Positions 52,917 to 62,178 of a stretch of 64,000 bases of DNA are shown one piece after another. The stretch spans positions 124,001 through 188,000 of the forward strand of contig NZ_SLXK01000003.1 of assembly GCF_004341035.1 (NCBI RefSeq), written 5' to 3'. This stretch comes from Scopulibacillus darangshiensis (GTDB taxonomy: Bacteria; Bacillota; Bacilli; Bacillales; Sporolactobacillaceae). The notes under the pieces are model-generated. The model was not told where the DNA came from and made no database searches. It was given only the letters and a program-made list of their open reading frames with translations. The position numbers and the translations under genes were made by a program. Positions within the stretch are counted from its first letter, which is position 1; each line of letters starts with the position of its first letter.

Positions 52917-52945
52917 TTGACAAAATCTTTGGATGATTTAATAAT
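52917..52945 (+). promoter_or_regulatory. Sigma-A promoter of the ddaH operon
   Basis: TTGACA (52917-52922) and AATAAT (52940-52945) with a 17-base spacer. A palindrome at 52973 lies at about +22 to +38, in a place suited to a repressor. Confidence 0.55.
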
Positions 52946-52972
52946 ATAAGTATGTTCTAATAATGAAAATCG

Positions 52973-52989
52973 TTTCCGTATAACGGAAA
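52973..52989 (+). promoter_or_regulatory. Candidate operator before ddaH
   Basis: TTTCCGT-ATA-ACGGAAA is a perfect inverted repeat between the promoter and the ribosome site of ddaH. The regulator is unknown. Confidence 0.55.
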
Positions 52990-53007
52990 AACAAAGGAGA
53001 TGACTAA

Positions 53008-53775
53008 ATGTTTACACACGTTATTGTAAAAAAGTTGGGAAAAAGCTTTGTCAATGGATTAACCACTGCTAATTTAGGAAAGCCGGATTATGATAAAGCA
53101 GTTAAACAGCATGCAGCGTATGTCAATGCACTCAAAACATGCGGGGTAGAAGTGGTGGAGCTGGAAGCCGATGAGTGTTATCCTGATTCAACATTTGTTG
53201 AGGATACAGCTATCGTCACAGAAAAATGCGCCATTATTACAAATCCCGGGGCCGAAAGCAGGAACGGTGAAATTAAAAACATGGAAGGTGTATTAGAAAC
53301 ATTTTATGAAGAGCTTGAACATATCCAAGGCTCTGGAACACTAGATGGAGGCGATGTGCTTCAAGTAAATGATCATTTTTATATTGGGCTTTCCGATCGA
53401 ACGAACAAGGACGGCGCATTACAGCTCAAGAACATTTTGGAGAAATACGGCTATAAAGCAGACATTGTTCCGCTGAAGGCATTTTTCCATTTGAAAACAG
53501 GTATTGCTTACTTAGATAATCAGAATTTGGTTGTTGCTGGTGAATTTGTCGACCATGAATTATTTAAAGGCTTTGAGAAAATAGTTGTCGATGATGATGA
53601 GGAATACGCTGCGAACTGCATTTATGTTAATGGCAACGTCATTATTCCAAAAGGCTTTGAAAAAGCAAAGGAAAAAATGATTGCTAAAGGCTACCCAGTG
53701 ATTGAACTGGAAATGTCTGAATTTCAAAAGGTGGATGGCGGTTTGAGCTGTCTTTCCTTGCGGATGAAAAGATGA
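53008..53775 (+). CDS. ddaH: Dimethylarginine dimethylaminohydrolase (DDAH)
   Basis: A 255-aa guanidine-modifying enzyme that splits N-methylated arginines to citrulline and methylamines. Substrate-binding FVEDTAIV and GTLDGGDVL, the catalytic histidine in FFHLKTG, and the nucleophile Cys248 in GGLSCLSLR are all present. AAAGGAGATG precedes the ATG. Its TGA overlaps the permease start (ATGA, 53772-53775). Arginine deiminase is related, but the length and motifs fit DDAH. Confidence 0.9.
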   Translation: MFTHVIVKKLGKSFVNGLTTANLGKPDYDKAVKQHAAYVNALKTCGVEVVELEADECYPDSTFVEDTAIVTEKCAIITNPGAESRNGEIKNMEGVLETFYEELEHIQGSGTLDGGDVLQVNDHFYIGLSDRTNKDGALQLKNILEKYGYKADIVPLKAFFHLKTGIAYLDNQNLVVAGEFVDHELFKGFEKIVVDDDEEYAANCIYVNGNVIIPKGFEKAKEKMIAKGYPVIELEMSEFQKVDGGLSCLSLRMKR

Positions 53776-55187
53776 GCGGCCCCGATAAGGAACCGAACGG
53801 GCTAAAGCGGACCATGAAAAGCAGGCATATGTTCATGATTGCACTGGGAGGGGTGATCGGCAGCGGCCTCTTCCTGAGCACTGGTCTGACGCTTAATCAG
53901 GCGGGCCCCGGTGGTGCTGTGCTTGCTTATCTTATCGGCGGATTGACGATGTATCTCGTCATGCTCTGCCTTGGGGAACTATCTGTTGTTATGCCTGTAG
54001 CCGGGTCTTTTCAAATGTATGCTGCTAAGTTCATCGGTCCGGCAACTGGGTTTATGATTGGATGGATGTACTGGTTTAGTTGGGCGCTCACTGTCGGACT
54101 TGAGCTGACGTCGGCGGGGATCCTTATGCAGCGCTGGCTGCCCAACAGTCCTGTTTGGGTTTGGGTGATTGTTTTTGGATGTTTACTTTTCTTTTTGAAC
54201 TCACTCTCAGCCAAAAGCTTTGGTGAATCAGAATTTTGGACAGCTGGCGTGAAGGTGATCGCCATTGTGCTGTTTATTATTCTTGGGGGAGCGGCGATGT
54301 TTGGGCTGATTGATATGAAAGGGGAAGCGTCAACACCATTATTTTCGCACTTTGTTGATGATGGCGGACTGTTTCCTAACGGTATCACGGCAGTTTTACT
54401 TACGATGATTGCTGTTAATTTTTCATTTCAAGGAACTGAACTGATCGGTATTACAGCCGGTGAGAGTGAAAATCCTGGTGAAACGATTCCAAAGGCGATT
54501 AAGAATACCGGCTGGCGTATTATCATTTTCTACGTCCTAACTGTTGTTATCTTGGCGAGCCTGATACCGTGGAAGCAAGCCGGAGCACTTGAAAGCCCAT
54601 TTGTAACAGTCCTTGATAAAATTGGTGTTCCTTTCGCTGCAGACATCATGAACTTTGTCATATTGACAGCCATGTTATCGGTGGCAAACTCCGCATTGTA
54701 TGCCACTACAAGGATGCTGTGGTCTCTTTCCAGCCAAAGTATGGCTAGTCCGATATTCAAAAAGTTAAAGCGCAATGGTGTCCCATTTAATGCTTTAATA
54801 GCCAGTTTGGCAGTAGCTGGACTGTCATTATTATCCAGTGTGTTTGCTGCTGATACAGTATATGCTTGGCTTCTCTCCGCTTCCGGGGTGACAGCTGTTA
54901 TCGTTTGGATTTCTATCAGTGCCTCCCAGTTCTTTTTTAGAAGGCGCTTCGTTGCGGAGGGAGGCAAGCTTGAGGATTTAAAATTTAGGACCCCATTGTA
55001 TCCTTTGGTCCCAATTCTAGGCTTTACATTAAATTCAATCGTTGTCATTAGTCTGGCTTTTATTCCAGACCAGCGTATCGTTTTGTACTGTGGCTTGCCA
55101 ATTATCGCCTTTTGTTATCTCTACTATCATTTTAGAGTGAAAAAGGTAATAGAGAAGAAAAACGGGGAGCAATCAATGGGGATGTGA
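53772..55187 (+). CDS. APC family amino acid permease (AAT/RocC-like)
   Basis: A 471-aa transporter with 12 transmembrane segments: MKSRHMFMIALGGVIGSGLF at the start (helix 1) and PGGAVLAYLIGGLTMYLVML. Translationally coupled to ddaH and followed 16 bases later by rocB, so it probably imports arginine or methylarginine. It is clearly homologous to the permease at 57239 on the other strand. Confidence 0.9.
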   Translation: MSGPDKEPNGLKRTMKSRHMFMIALGGVIGSGLFLSTGLTLNQAGPGGAVLAYLIGGLTMYLVMLCLGELSVVMPVAGSFQMYAAKFIGPATGFMIGWMYWFSWALTVGLELTSAGILMQRWLPNSPVWVWVIVFGCLLFFLNSLSAKSFGESEFWTAGVKVIAIVLFIILGGAAMFGLIDMKGEASTPLFSHFVDDGGLFPNGITAVLLTMIAVNFSFQGTELIGITAGESENPGETIPKAIKNTGWRIIIFYVLTVVILASLIPWKQAGALESPFVTVLDKIGVPFAADIMNFVILTAMLSVANSALYATTRMLWSLSSQSMASPIFKKLKRNGVPFNALIASLAVAGLSLLSSVFAADTVYAWLLSASGVTAVIVWISISASQFFFRRRFVAEGGKLEDLKFRTPLYPLVPILGFTLNSIVVISLAFIPDQRIVLYCGLPIIAFCYLYYHFRVKKVIEKKNGEQSMGM

Positions 55188-55203
55188 TGAAGGGGGAGTT
55201 GAC

Positions 55204-56901
55204 ATGTACAATTGTCTAAAAGGAAAATCATTGCGGGAGCAGATTGAATATTTAACGAAAAGGTTAGTTGAAGTGCCAAGTGTGAATAGGACAGAAGGAG
55301 AAGCAGTCATTGCCGAAGAAATAAAGCAATGGATCGCCTCGTTTCCTTATTTCCATTCACGCCCAGGACAGCTCTGGGAACAGGCTATACGGAATGACCC
55401 CCTAGGGAGAAAAAATGTTTTTGCTCTAATAGAAGGTAAAGATCATTCCTCAAAAACGGTAGTTTATCATGCTCATATCGATACAGTTGATATCAAAGAT
55501 TTTGGAGCAATGGAGGACATCGCTTTTAACCCTGATGCTCTGCTTGACTTTTTCAAGGGTTACCAAGCTGATCCAAAATTACAGGCTGAGGCACAGTCTG
55601 GTGAGTGGCTATTCGGCCGCGGCGCGTTGGATATGCAAAGCGGTGCAGCAGTTCATTTGGCTAATCTCCTTTACTTCTCCGAGCACTTAGATGAACTTTC
55701 GGGGAATTTGCTCGTCATGTTCAATCCAGATGAGGAGACCCAGCATCAAGGGATCATTGCGGCGATTTCAGAGTTAAAAAGATTGCAAGATGAATATGGT
55801 TATGATTATATTGCCGCGATTAACGATGATTTTACCAGTCCGCTCCATGAAAATGATCAGACTCGTTATATATATACCGGCGCGGCGGGAAAGCTGCTGC
55901 CTTCATTTTATATATATGGGCGTGAAACACATGTGGGTGAGACGTTGAAAGGCATTGATGCCACGCTTATTTCTTCCGAACTGAACGGCCGGATCAACAA
56001 TAACATGGCTTTGGTAGACAACATTAGGGATGAAGTCATTATGCCGCCATCTTGTCTACACCAAAGGGATGGAAAAGCTGCTTATAATGTACAGACACCT
56101 TTTAAGAGTTGCCTATATTTTAACTATTTTTTGTATGAGGACAGCCCAAAAGATGTCATTGAAAAGCTTAAGCGGGTAGCTATTGATGCTTGCCTTTCGG
56201 TTGAAGAGAAACTGGAACAGAATTATAAAGTCTATTTGGAACGAAGCGGCGAACCAAAGTCTGATCTCTCGTGGCACATTGAAGTCAATACATTGGAGGA
56301 GTATGTGGACGAATTAGATGCAAAGGGTATTAACGTCCAACAGGTGATCGAAGCGGCGGTTAGAAAATCTGAGGGGCTTGAGCTCCGGGATCGGGCCTTT
56401 CAGATCGTTGAGGCGCTTCAACAGCAGGATTTTGAGAAAAAACCCCGAGTTATTCTATTTTTTGCGCCGCCGCATTTGCCGCACAGCTATTTAAGGACAG
56501 ATCAAGAGCGTGACAGCCTTCTATATCACGCTGTCCAGAGTATTGCTGATCATTTTAATAACAATCTAAATGACGATCTTGCTGTTAAACGCTTCTTCCC
56601 GTTTTTATCTGACAGCAGCTATCTTGCGCTCTATGAGACAGATGAGGAGCTGGATGCTCTGATCCGCAATTTCTCGGGATGGCAATCACTTTATTCGCTG
56701 CCGGTCAAAGAAATCCGCGCCCTCGGCATTCCGTCCATTAATCTTGGTGTGTATGGAAAGGACGCTCATAAATGGACCGAACGTGTACACAAGCCTTATT
56801 CTTTTGAGACATTGCCCCGTATGATCAGGATGCTGACTTGCCTGATTTTGGAGGGTCAGGCTCAATTGCATCAGGAGCCTTTTCCAAATAAAATAATTTA
56901 A
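55204..56901 (+). CDS. rocB: RocB-like M20 family peptidase
   Basis: A 565-aa protein of the M20 metallopeptidase superfamily. YHAHIDTVDIKDF and GRGALDMQSGAAVH carry metal ligands, and FNPDEETQHQG the catalytic glutamate. Length and pattern match RocB, an arginine-catabolism protein of uncertain reaction in B. subtilis. GAAGGGGGAG precedes the ATG. Third gene of the ddaH operon. Confidence 0.9.
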   Translation: MYNCLKGKSLREQIEYLTKRLVEVPSVNRTEGEAVIAEEIKQWIASFPYFHSRPGQLWEQAIRNDPLGRKNVFALIEGKDHSSKTVVYHAHIDTVDIKDFGAMEDIAFNPDALLDFFKGYQADPKLQAEAQSGEWLFGRGALDMQSGAAVHLANLLYFSEHLDELSGNLLVMFNPDEETQHQGIIAAISELKRLQDEYGYDYIAAINDDFTSPLHENDQTRYIYTGAAGKLLPSFYIYGRETHVGETLKGIDATLISSELNGRINNNMALVDNIRDEVIMPPSCLHQRDGKAAYNVQTPFKSCLYFNYFLYEDSPKDVIEKLKRVAIDACLSVEEKLEQNYKVYLERSGEPKSDLSWHIEVNTLEEYVDELDAKGINVQQVIEAAVRKSEGLELRDRAFQIVEALQQQDFEKKPRVILFFAPPHLPHSYLRTDQERDSLLYHAVQSIADHFNNNLNDDLAVKRFFPFLSDSSYLALYETDEELDALIRNFSGWQSLYSLPVKEIRALGIPSINLGVYGKDAHKWTERVHKPYSFETLPRMIRMLTCLILEGQAQLHQEPFPNKII

Positions 56902-56910
56902 AATCAAAGG

Positions 56911-57180
56911 TGCTGGGACAAAACTAAAAGAGTTCATTCATATGCCGAACAATAAAATTGAAAAGTATAATAGCAAATGCGAAGCGTAGTCAAAATACGA
57001 AAGACTCCTACGGGAACAGCACGTGTCCGAAGCCCCCGCAAGAAAGCGGTTTTTGCTTTCTGAGGAGGCTAAGGCCGTGCCCGTGGAAAGCGAAGTATTT
57101 TGACGGAGCGCTTCGTTGTTTTTTTATTTATAAATGAAAATCCGAACTATTCAGATAGGATGAATGAGTTCGGGGTTTTT
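56911..57180. repeat. Composite palindromic repeat element
   Basis: This 336-base gap holds one structured element. It begins GCTGGGACAAAAC. CGAAGCG (56980-56986) and GTCAAAATAC (56989-56998) pair with GTATTTTGAC (57095-57104) and CGCTTCG (57109-57115) across about 95 bases. The inner part, with GACTCCTACGGGAACAGCAC and TGAGGAGGCTAAGGCCGTGC, resembles the dispersed GC-rich repeats common in Bacillaceae genomes. A terminator hairpin closes it at 57142. No coding frame is convincing. Confidence 0.75.
57142..57180 (+). terminator. Terminator of the ddaH-rocB operon
   Basis: CCGAACT-ATTCA (57142-57153) pairs with TGAAT-G-AGTTCGG (57161-57173, one bulge), followed by GG and five T residues. Confidence 0.75.
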
Positions 57181-57238
57181 CTATGAGTAAAAAACTTTCT
57201 GTTTCTGCCTCTTTTATATGCCATTCCTGACTTAAAGG

Positions 57239-58663
57239 TTATATGTCTTCCTTTTTAAGAACGGTATTGTCCAGCAGGGTGCTGTCTTTTCTTCGTGTAT
57301 ACTTAAAGTAGTAAAACAAATAACATGCAGCCAGAAACCCGAATCCATAGTAAAGAGATGTGCGTTGTGTCGGATCAAAAGCAAGGAAGACAAATGTTGA
57401 TAAACAAATCAGGATACAGAGAATCGGCACCAAAGGGAAGAAGGGAACCGCAAACTTTAATTCGCTCACTTTCCCGCCCTTTTTAATATATTGTTTGCGG
57501 AATTTATATTGTGTAATGGCAATAGCCATCCAAGTGAGTGTTCCCGCCATGCCGCTGACAGAAAGGAGAACGACAAACAGCGTATCAGCTGCTACAACGC
57601 TAGTAAGTAAAGATAATAATGCGAAGGCAAGCGTTATGCATAACGCGTATAATGGAACCCCTCTTCTTGACAGTTTAGTAAGAAAAGCTGGGGCCATGCC
57701 ATCCAACGAGAGGGACCTGAGAATTCTGGTGCTGGCAAACAGACCGGAATTCCCTACAGAAAGAACAGCGGTTAAGATGATAAAATTCATGATATCAGCG
57801 GCATATGGAATTCCTACCATGTCAAAGACTGTAACGAACGGACTTTCCAACACGCCAGCCGTTTTCCAAGGGATGACAGCTGATAAAACCACAATGGCTA
57901 ATACATAAAAGAGCAATACTCGGAAGACCAGCGTTTTGATCGCTCTTGGAATATTTTTTTCCGGATCTTCTGTTTCTCCCGCTGCGATCCCCATGATTTC
58001 AGAGCCTTGAAAAGAATAGACGACTGTCATCATCGTAAGAAAGACGGCACTAATCCCTTTAGGAAAAAGACCTCCGTGTCCCGTCAGGTTTGACAAAAAC
58101 GGTGCGGGTTTTCCGTCCATGTTAACGACGCCAAATATAGCCAAACCACCCACGATAATGAACACGATAACAGCTAGAACTTTAATGCCCGCAAACCAGT
58201 ATTCGGTTTCGGCAAAGCCTCTTGTTGTCAGTGCATTCAAGGTGAACAACAGAATGATAAATACCGCACACCATATCCAAATAGGGGTATGGGGGAACCA
58301 CCTTTTCATGAGCATGCCAGCCGCGGTAAACTCTAATCCCACCGTCGTGACCCAGCTCATCCAATATAGCCATCCTATTGCAAAACCTGTTGCCGGACCA
58401 ATGTATTTTGCCGCGTGGGCTTGGAAGGATCCTGATACCGGCATGACGACTGAAAGCTCACCTAAGCAAACCATAGCGAGATACATTAAGAGACCGCCCA
58501 CGAGATAAGCCACAACAGCACCGCCCGGTCCCGCCTCACCCACCGTAAAACCTGCTCCCAAAAAAAGGCCTGTGCCTATCACACCTCCCAGTGAGAGCAT
58601 AAATAGGTGCCGGCTTTTCATTGAACGCTGTAATTGTATGTTATTATTTCGTTCAGATGCCAT
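57239..58663 (-). CDS. APC family amino acid permease (AAT/RocC-like)
   Basis: A 474-aa transporter with 12 membrane segments, MKSRHLFMLSLGGVIGTGLF and PGGAVVAYLVGGLLMYLAMV. It is a close paralogue of the permease at 53772. It lies downstream of the Rieske oxygenase gene on the same strand and has a cre-like box in its leader. Likely substrates are basic amino acids or a betaine used by the oxygenase. Confidence 0.9.
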   Translation of the reverse strand: MASERNNNIQLQRSMKSRHLFMLSLGGVIGTGLFLGAGFTVGEAGPGGAVVAYLVGGLLMYLAMVCLGELSVVMPVSGSFQAHAAKYIGPATGFAIGWLYWMSWVTTVGLEFTAAGMLMKRWFPHTPIWIWCAVFIILLFTLNALTTRGFAETEYWFAGIKVLAVIVFIIVGGLAIFGVVNMDGKPAPFLSNLTGHGGLFPKGISAVFLTMMTVVYSFQGSEIMGIAAGETEDPEKNIPRAIKTLVFRVLLFYVLAIVVLSAVIPWKTAGVLESPFVTVFDMVGIPYAADIMNFIILTAVLSVGNSGLFASTRILRSLSLDGMAPAFLTKLSRRGVPLYALCITLAFALLSLLTSVVAADTLFVVLLSVSGMAGTLTWMAIAITQYKFRKQYIKKGGKVSELKFAVPFFPLVPILCILICLSTFVFLAFDPTQRTSLYYGFGFLAACYLFYYFKYTRRKDSTLLDNTVLKKEDI

Positions 58664-58693
58664 TAGTTTTCACCTATCCTTCATACAATTAAT

Positions 58694-58708
58694 AGAGAGC
58701 GCTTTCAA
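58694..58708 (-). promoter_or_regulatory. cre-like site before the permease
   Basis: On the minus strand TTGAAAGCGCTCTC closely matches the CcpA cre consensus. It lies 31 bases before the permease start, between the Rieske gene and the permease. Confidence 0.5.
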
Positions 58709-58751
58709 AAACTTGGTTCTTGCGAATGGATCTCAATATATTCTTAGGGAA

Positions 58752-59831
58752 TTACTTTTGCAAGGCATACGTTTCCAGTAATTTTTTTTGCATTAGCAAG
58801 TGAAAATGATGGACACAGTTTTCAGTTAATGAAAATCTCCCTTGGGTGTATGCACCTGTTTCCAGACCTTTTTGCACCTCTTCACAAATGTCACGGTCTT
58901 CCCGCCGAACGTGTTGATCAATGGCCAGCAGGTCTTCCTCTTCTTTACTCATTGTTTCGTTCATCAGGAAGGTTGTGTAAATATATTTAGTTGTTTTATG
59001 ATCAATCGGAACGGATTTATGGATTGAAAGATTTGCCGGTCCAGGATCAAAGGACAGCCACATATTAGGGTATAGCCAGTAATAGCGCCCGCCTTTGCCT
59101 AACTTGTAATTGCTGTCAATTTCACCTTTCAGCGGGACCCCTTGATAGATATAGTTATCAAAAATAGTCACCTCATAATCATCCATATTGACCTGTTGTA
59201 CTAATGATTTATGTACAAGAGGGCAGTGATCACACTCAAGATAGTTATCAATGCCTACTTTCCAGTTAGACTTACAAACGGTTTCCACTACTTTAACCTT
59301 TTTTAAATTTTCTAGATGAAATTTAGTTAGACTTTCGAAAAGGCCGCCAAAAGTACTTGACATGGGCTCGGCTTGCGGATCCAAGTTAACGAATATAAGC
59401 GATTCATTAATCTCAAGCCTTACTGTTTTTAAACAAAAATCATCATGGTTAAAGCTGTTCACGCCGGACATATTCGGCGCTCTATTAAGGCTGCCGTCGA
59501 GATGATATGTCCAAGCATGATATGGGCATGTAATGATGCTTTTATTTCCTTCACCTTCAAGCAATTTGGATGCACGGTGGCTGCAGACATTATAAAAAGC
59601 CCTTATCTCTCCATCTTTTGCGTGAGTAATGATAAGCGGCTTCCCCACAACCTCTGTTGTAAAATAATCTCCCTTTTGTCCGACTTGACTGATGTGTCCG
59701 ACATACTGCCATGTTTTACTAAAGATTTCCTTGTTTTCAAATTCAAGAACTTCGGGATCAGTATAGAGCCAGCTGGGTAATGTGTGGGCCTCACTCAAAT
59801 TCTCGCTCACTCTTAAATCTGAATATTGCAT
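58752..59831 (-). CDS. Rieske non-haem iron oxygenase, betaine demethylase-like
   Basis: A 359-aa ring-hydroxylating-dioxygenase alpha-subunit protein. The Rieske cluster is bound by CSHRASK and CPYHAWTY (residues about 83-105). The catalytic mononuclear iron site is in NYLECDHCPLVHKSL. The architecture matches GbcA/stachydrine demethylase-type enzymes that demethylate glycine betaine or proline betaine. The reductase partner is not in this window. The neighbours (two amino acid permeases, DDAH, RocB) suggest an N-methylated amino acid substrate. Confidence 0.87.
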   Translation of the reverse strand: MQYSDLRVSENLSEAHTLPSWLYTDPEVLEFENKEIFSKTWQYVGHISQVGQKGDYFTTEVVGKPLIITHAKDGEIRAFYNVCSHRASKLLEGEGNKSIITCPYHAWTYHLDGSLNRAPNMSGVNSFNHDDFCLKTVRLEINESLIFVNLDPQAEPMSSTFGGLFESLTKFHLENLKKVKVVETVCKSNWKVGIDNYLECDHCPLVHKSLVQQVNMDDYEVTIFDNYIYQGVPLKGEIDSNYKLGKGGRYYWLYPNMWLSFDPGPANLSIHKSVPIDHKTTKYIYTTFLMNETMSKEEEDLLAIDQHVRREDRDICEEVQKGLETGAYTQGRFSLTENCVHHFHLLMQKKLLETYALQK

Positions 59832-60061
59832 GCCTCATTCCTCCTCTTGAATTGTTCAATTTCTCTAATTGGGCTACTGTAAATTAATTATACAGTCAAA
59901 ATAATCTGAAATATATAGTTACTTTAAACAAAATAAATTCGAAAAGATCCAAGAAGGTTTGTTTCATTTGCCTATTTTAAAAGTGATTTTTAAAAAAAGA
60001 AGGTAAAAATTTTTCCTGTGTCTAAATTACATAATAATGAAGAAGGGACGGGGACGGTAAA

Positions 60062-61258
60062 ATGAGGATTTTGGAATATATTGCTCAGGATATCGCTGAC
60101 AAAACACACGCCATTTTAGGTTGTCCGATAAGCATAACCGATAAAGAAGGGTATATTATTGGCTCAACTGATCGTAGCAGGCTGGGTATTTTTCATCGGC
60201 CGTCTTTAGAAGTGTTAAAGAAGAACAAGATGGTGAATTGCAAATTGCAAGAGGGGAATGACATCCTCCCAGGTGTTTCTGTTCCGCTTTTGTTTAATAA
60301 CAAACCGATTGGTGTCGTTGGCATCGTCGGTGACCCGCAAGAAATGAGTAAGTACGTTCAACTTGTTAAAAGCCAGGTTGAAATGATGTGCCAAGAAGCA
60401 TTTAAAACAGAAATGTTAGAGTTGGAATCGAAAATGATTGAAGTTATGGTTAAGCAAATTATCCACTGTAAGCAAGGTGAAACCACCGATCATATTTTAC
60501 AATACGCAAAGTTATTAGATTATAATCTTGAATCCGAATATACGTGCATGCTGATCGATATTGAATGTCTTTTTATTCAAGAAGACAAGGCGACAGGGAA
60601 TAAAGAAAAGCTTCCTCAACAACATTTACAAAGAGATGTGGTCGACTTTATGAATTTGATTTTTCGGGATTCGAAGGACGATATTATCAGCCTCATCAAT
60701 CCTGATCGGTTCATTGTAATAAAGGCGAAAACCTCGGAAAAAAATCAGTCATCCTTTATTCGATCATTGAAAGCAAAACAGCAAAAGTTTAATGGCTTTC
60801 TTGCTTCAAAACATCACTTTTCTTCAGCTATTTCCGTTGGGGATACAAAGAAGGGGATAAGCGGGATTTCCGAATCATATCATAACGCGGCAAAAGCTAT
60901 GAAGGCAGGGAAGAAATCAGGTCAAGTTCCGAGAATTTTCTTGTATAATGATCGTGATATGACGTTGAAATTACTTCCAATGGAACTCATCACAGAGGGG
61001 CTCAAAAACAAAATACTAAATATAGTAACGCCTCTGATCGAACAAGACCAGAATCACGTTTTATCATCCACTTTTATTTCTTATTGTAAATGCAATATGA
61101 ATTTAAGCAAAACAGCGAGGACCATTCATGTGCATCGAAACACGATTATTTACCGGCTTGAAAAAATCTGTGAACTGACAGCGCTTGAAACAAGCAATTT
61201 CGAACATTGCATGCTGCTATACACAGCCATTAAATATTATGATGACATGAATAGTTGA
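60062..61258 (+). CDS. CdaR/PucR-type transcriptional regulator
   Basis: A 398-aa regulator. The N-terminal part (ISITDKEGYIIGSTDRSRLG, PLLFNNKPIGVVGIVG) matches the sugar diacid recognition domain. The C-terminus has the PucR-type HTH (LSKTARTIHVHRNTIIYRLE). It is transcribed divergently from the Rieske oxygenase gene, so it probably controls that gene and the permease beyond it. GGGACGGGGACGG precedes the ATG. Confidence 0.88.
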   Translation: MRILEYIAQDIADKTHAILGCPISITDKEGYIIGSTDRSRLGIFHRPSLEVLKKNKMVNCKLQEGNDILPGVSVPLLFNNKPIGVVGIVGDPQEMSKYVQLVKSQVEMMCQEAFKTEMLELESKMIEVMVKQIIHCKQGETTDHILQYAKLLDYNLESEYTCMLIDIECLFIQEDKATGNKEKLPQQHLQRDVVDFMNLIFRDSKDDIISLINPDRFIVIKAKTSEKNQSSFIRSLKAKQQKFNGFLASKHHFSSAISVGDTKKGISGISESYHNAAKAMKAGKKSGQVPRIFLYNDRDMTLKLLPMELITEGLKNKILNIVTPLIEQDQNHVLSSTFISYCKCNMNLSKTARTIHVHRNTIIYRLEKICELTALETSNFEHCMLLYTAIKYYDDMNS

Positions 61259-61273
61259 TTTTTTTAACCTCGC

Positions 61274-61299
61274 GTAACGTTTGATGCCATTTTTTCGTT
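61274..61299 (+). promoter_or_regulatory. Possible ECF promoter before the sigma-factor gene
   Basis: GTAACG (61274-61279) and TCGTTT (from 61295) have the general AAC...CGT shape of autoregulated ECF promoters, with a 15-base spacer. Confidence 0.3.
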
Positions 61300-61342
61300 T
61301 TTATAGATAACGGTAAAATTTTTAAGCAAGGAGGAAAGTCAC

Positions 61343-62167
61343 ATGGAGCGATCCGTTAACCAAAAGTCTCCGCTTATAATTGAAAATGGCTTTGATAAAT
61401 CAGTTAAGCCATATTTTAATCAATTAAAAAAGTATTGTCTGTCCCTCACAAATTCCAAGTGGGACGGGGAAGATTTGTTTCAGGATACACTTATGAAAGC
61501 ATTCAAAAAATGGGATCAGCAGCCGCGGGATATTTCCAAGGCATATTTGTTCCGTATTGCGTCAAACACATGGATTGACAACCACCGGAAGCACGCGCCA
61601 GAAATTGATGCCTATGCCGATTTGTTAACCATACCCGGTGATAAATCAATGGACAAAGCAGCTATTGAAGAAGCGATGAGCATTTTATTGAAAAAATTGA
61701 CTCCGAAACAACGTGTTGTCCTTTTATTGACTGAGGCTTTTAACTATACCCATCAGGAAATTGCAGAAATGATTGACTGCAAAGAGGGAGCGGTCAGGGC
61801 CGCATTGCACCGCGCCCGCAAAAAACTTAAATTTATAGATGATAAGGATGCCTGGGATTTTGAATGTCAAGAGGATGCGAGAACGTATGCACAAGTGTTC
61901 TACAGCGGTGCACCTGAAGGTTTCGCGAAGCTTTATAGAGAGGAAACAACGGTTATGGGAAGCAGGACAAAAACCATGGGTTCATTGGAAAAAACTTCTC
62001 TCTCAACAATCCTTATCAAAAATGTTGCCGGCACGCATGCTTCTTATTGCTTGGTCCCTATTCCAATGGCAAATGGTGAAACGATGTATATGCCGTTTTA
62101 CCAAACAGAAATTAATGCCTTACTAGCTTGGCTTGAAGAAAATGATGCGCATCCTAACGCAGCTTAA
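61343..62167 (+). CDS. ECF-type RNA polymerase sigma factor with C-terminal extension
   Basis: A 274-aa sigma-70 family protein. Region 2 covers about 25-85 ([35 protein letters not shown]) and region 4 about 110-165 ([20 protein letters not shown], then [20 protein letters not shown]). About 105 further residues follow, which is unusual; they do not look like the SnoaL-type tail known in ECF41 sigma factors. No anti-sigma gene is adjacent. The next gene, 11 bases away, is a clpP paralogue. Confidence 0.88.
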   Translation: MERSVNQKSPLIIENGFDKSVKPYFNQLKKYCLSLTNSKWDGEDLFQDTLMKAFKKWDQQPRDISKAYLFRIASNTWIDNHRKHAPEIDAYADLLTIPGDKSMDKAAIEEAMSILLKKLTPKQRVVLLLTEAFNYTHQEIAEMIDCKEGAVRAALHRARKKLKFIDDKDAWDFECQEDARTYAQVFYSGAPEGFAKLYREETTVMGSRTKTMGSLEKTSLSTILIKNVAGTHASYCLVPIPMANGETMYMPFYQTEINALLAWLEENDAHPNAA

Positions 62168-62178
62168 GGAGTGATCAC

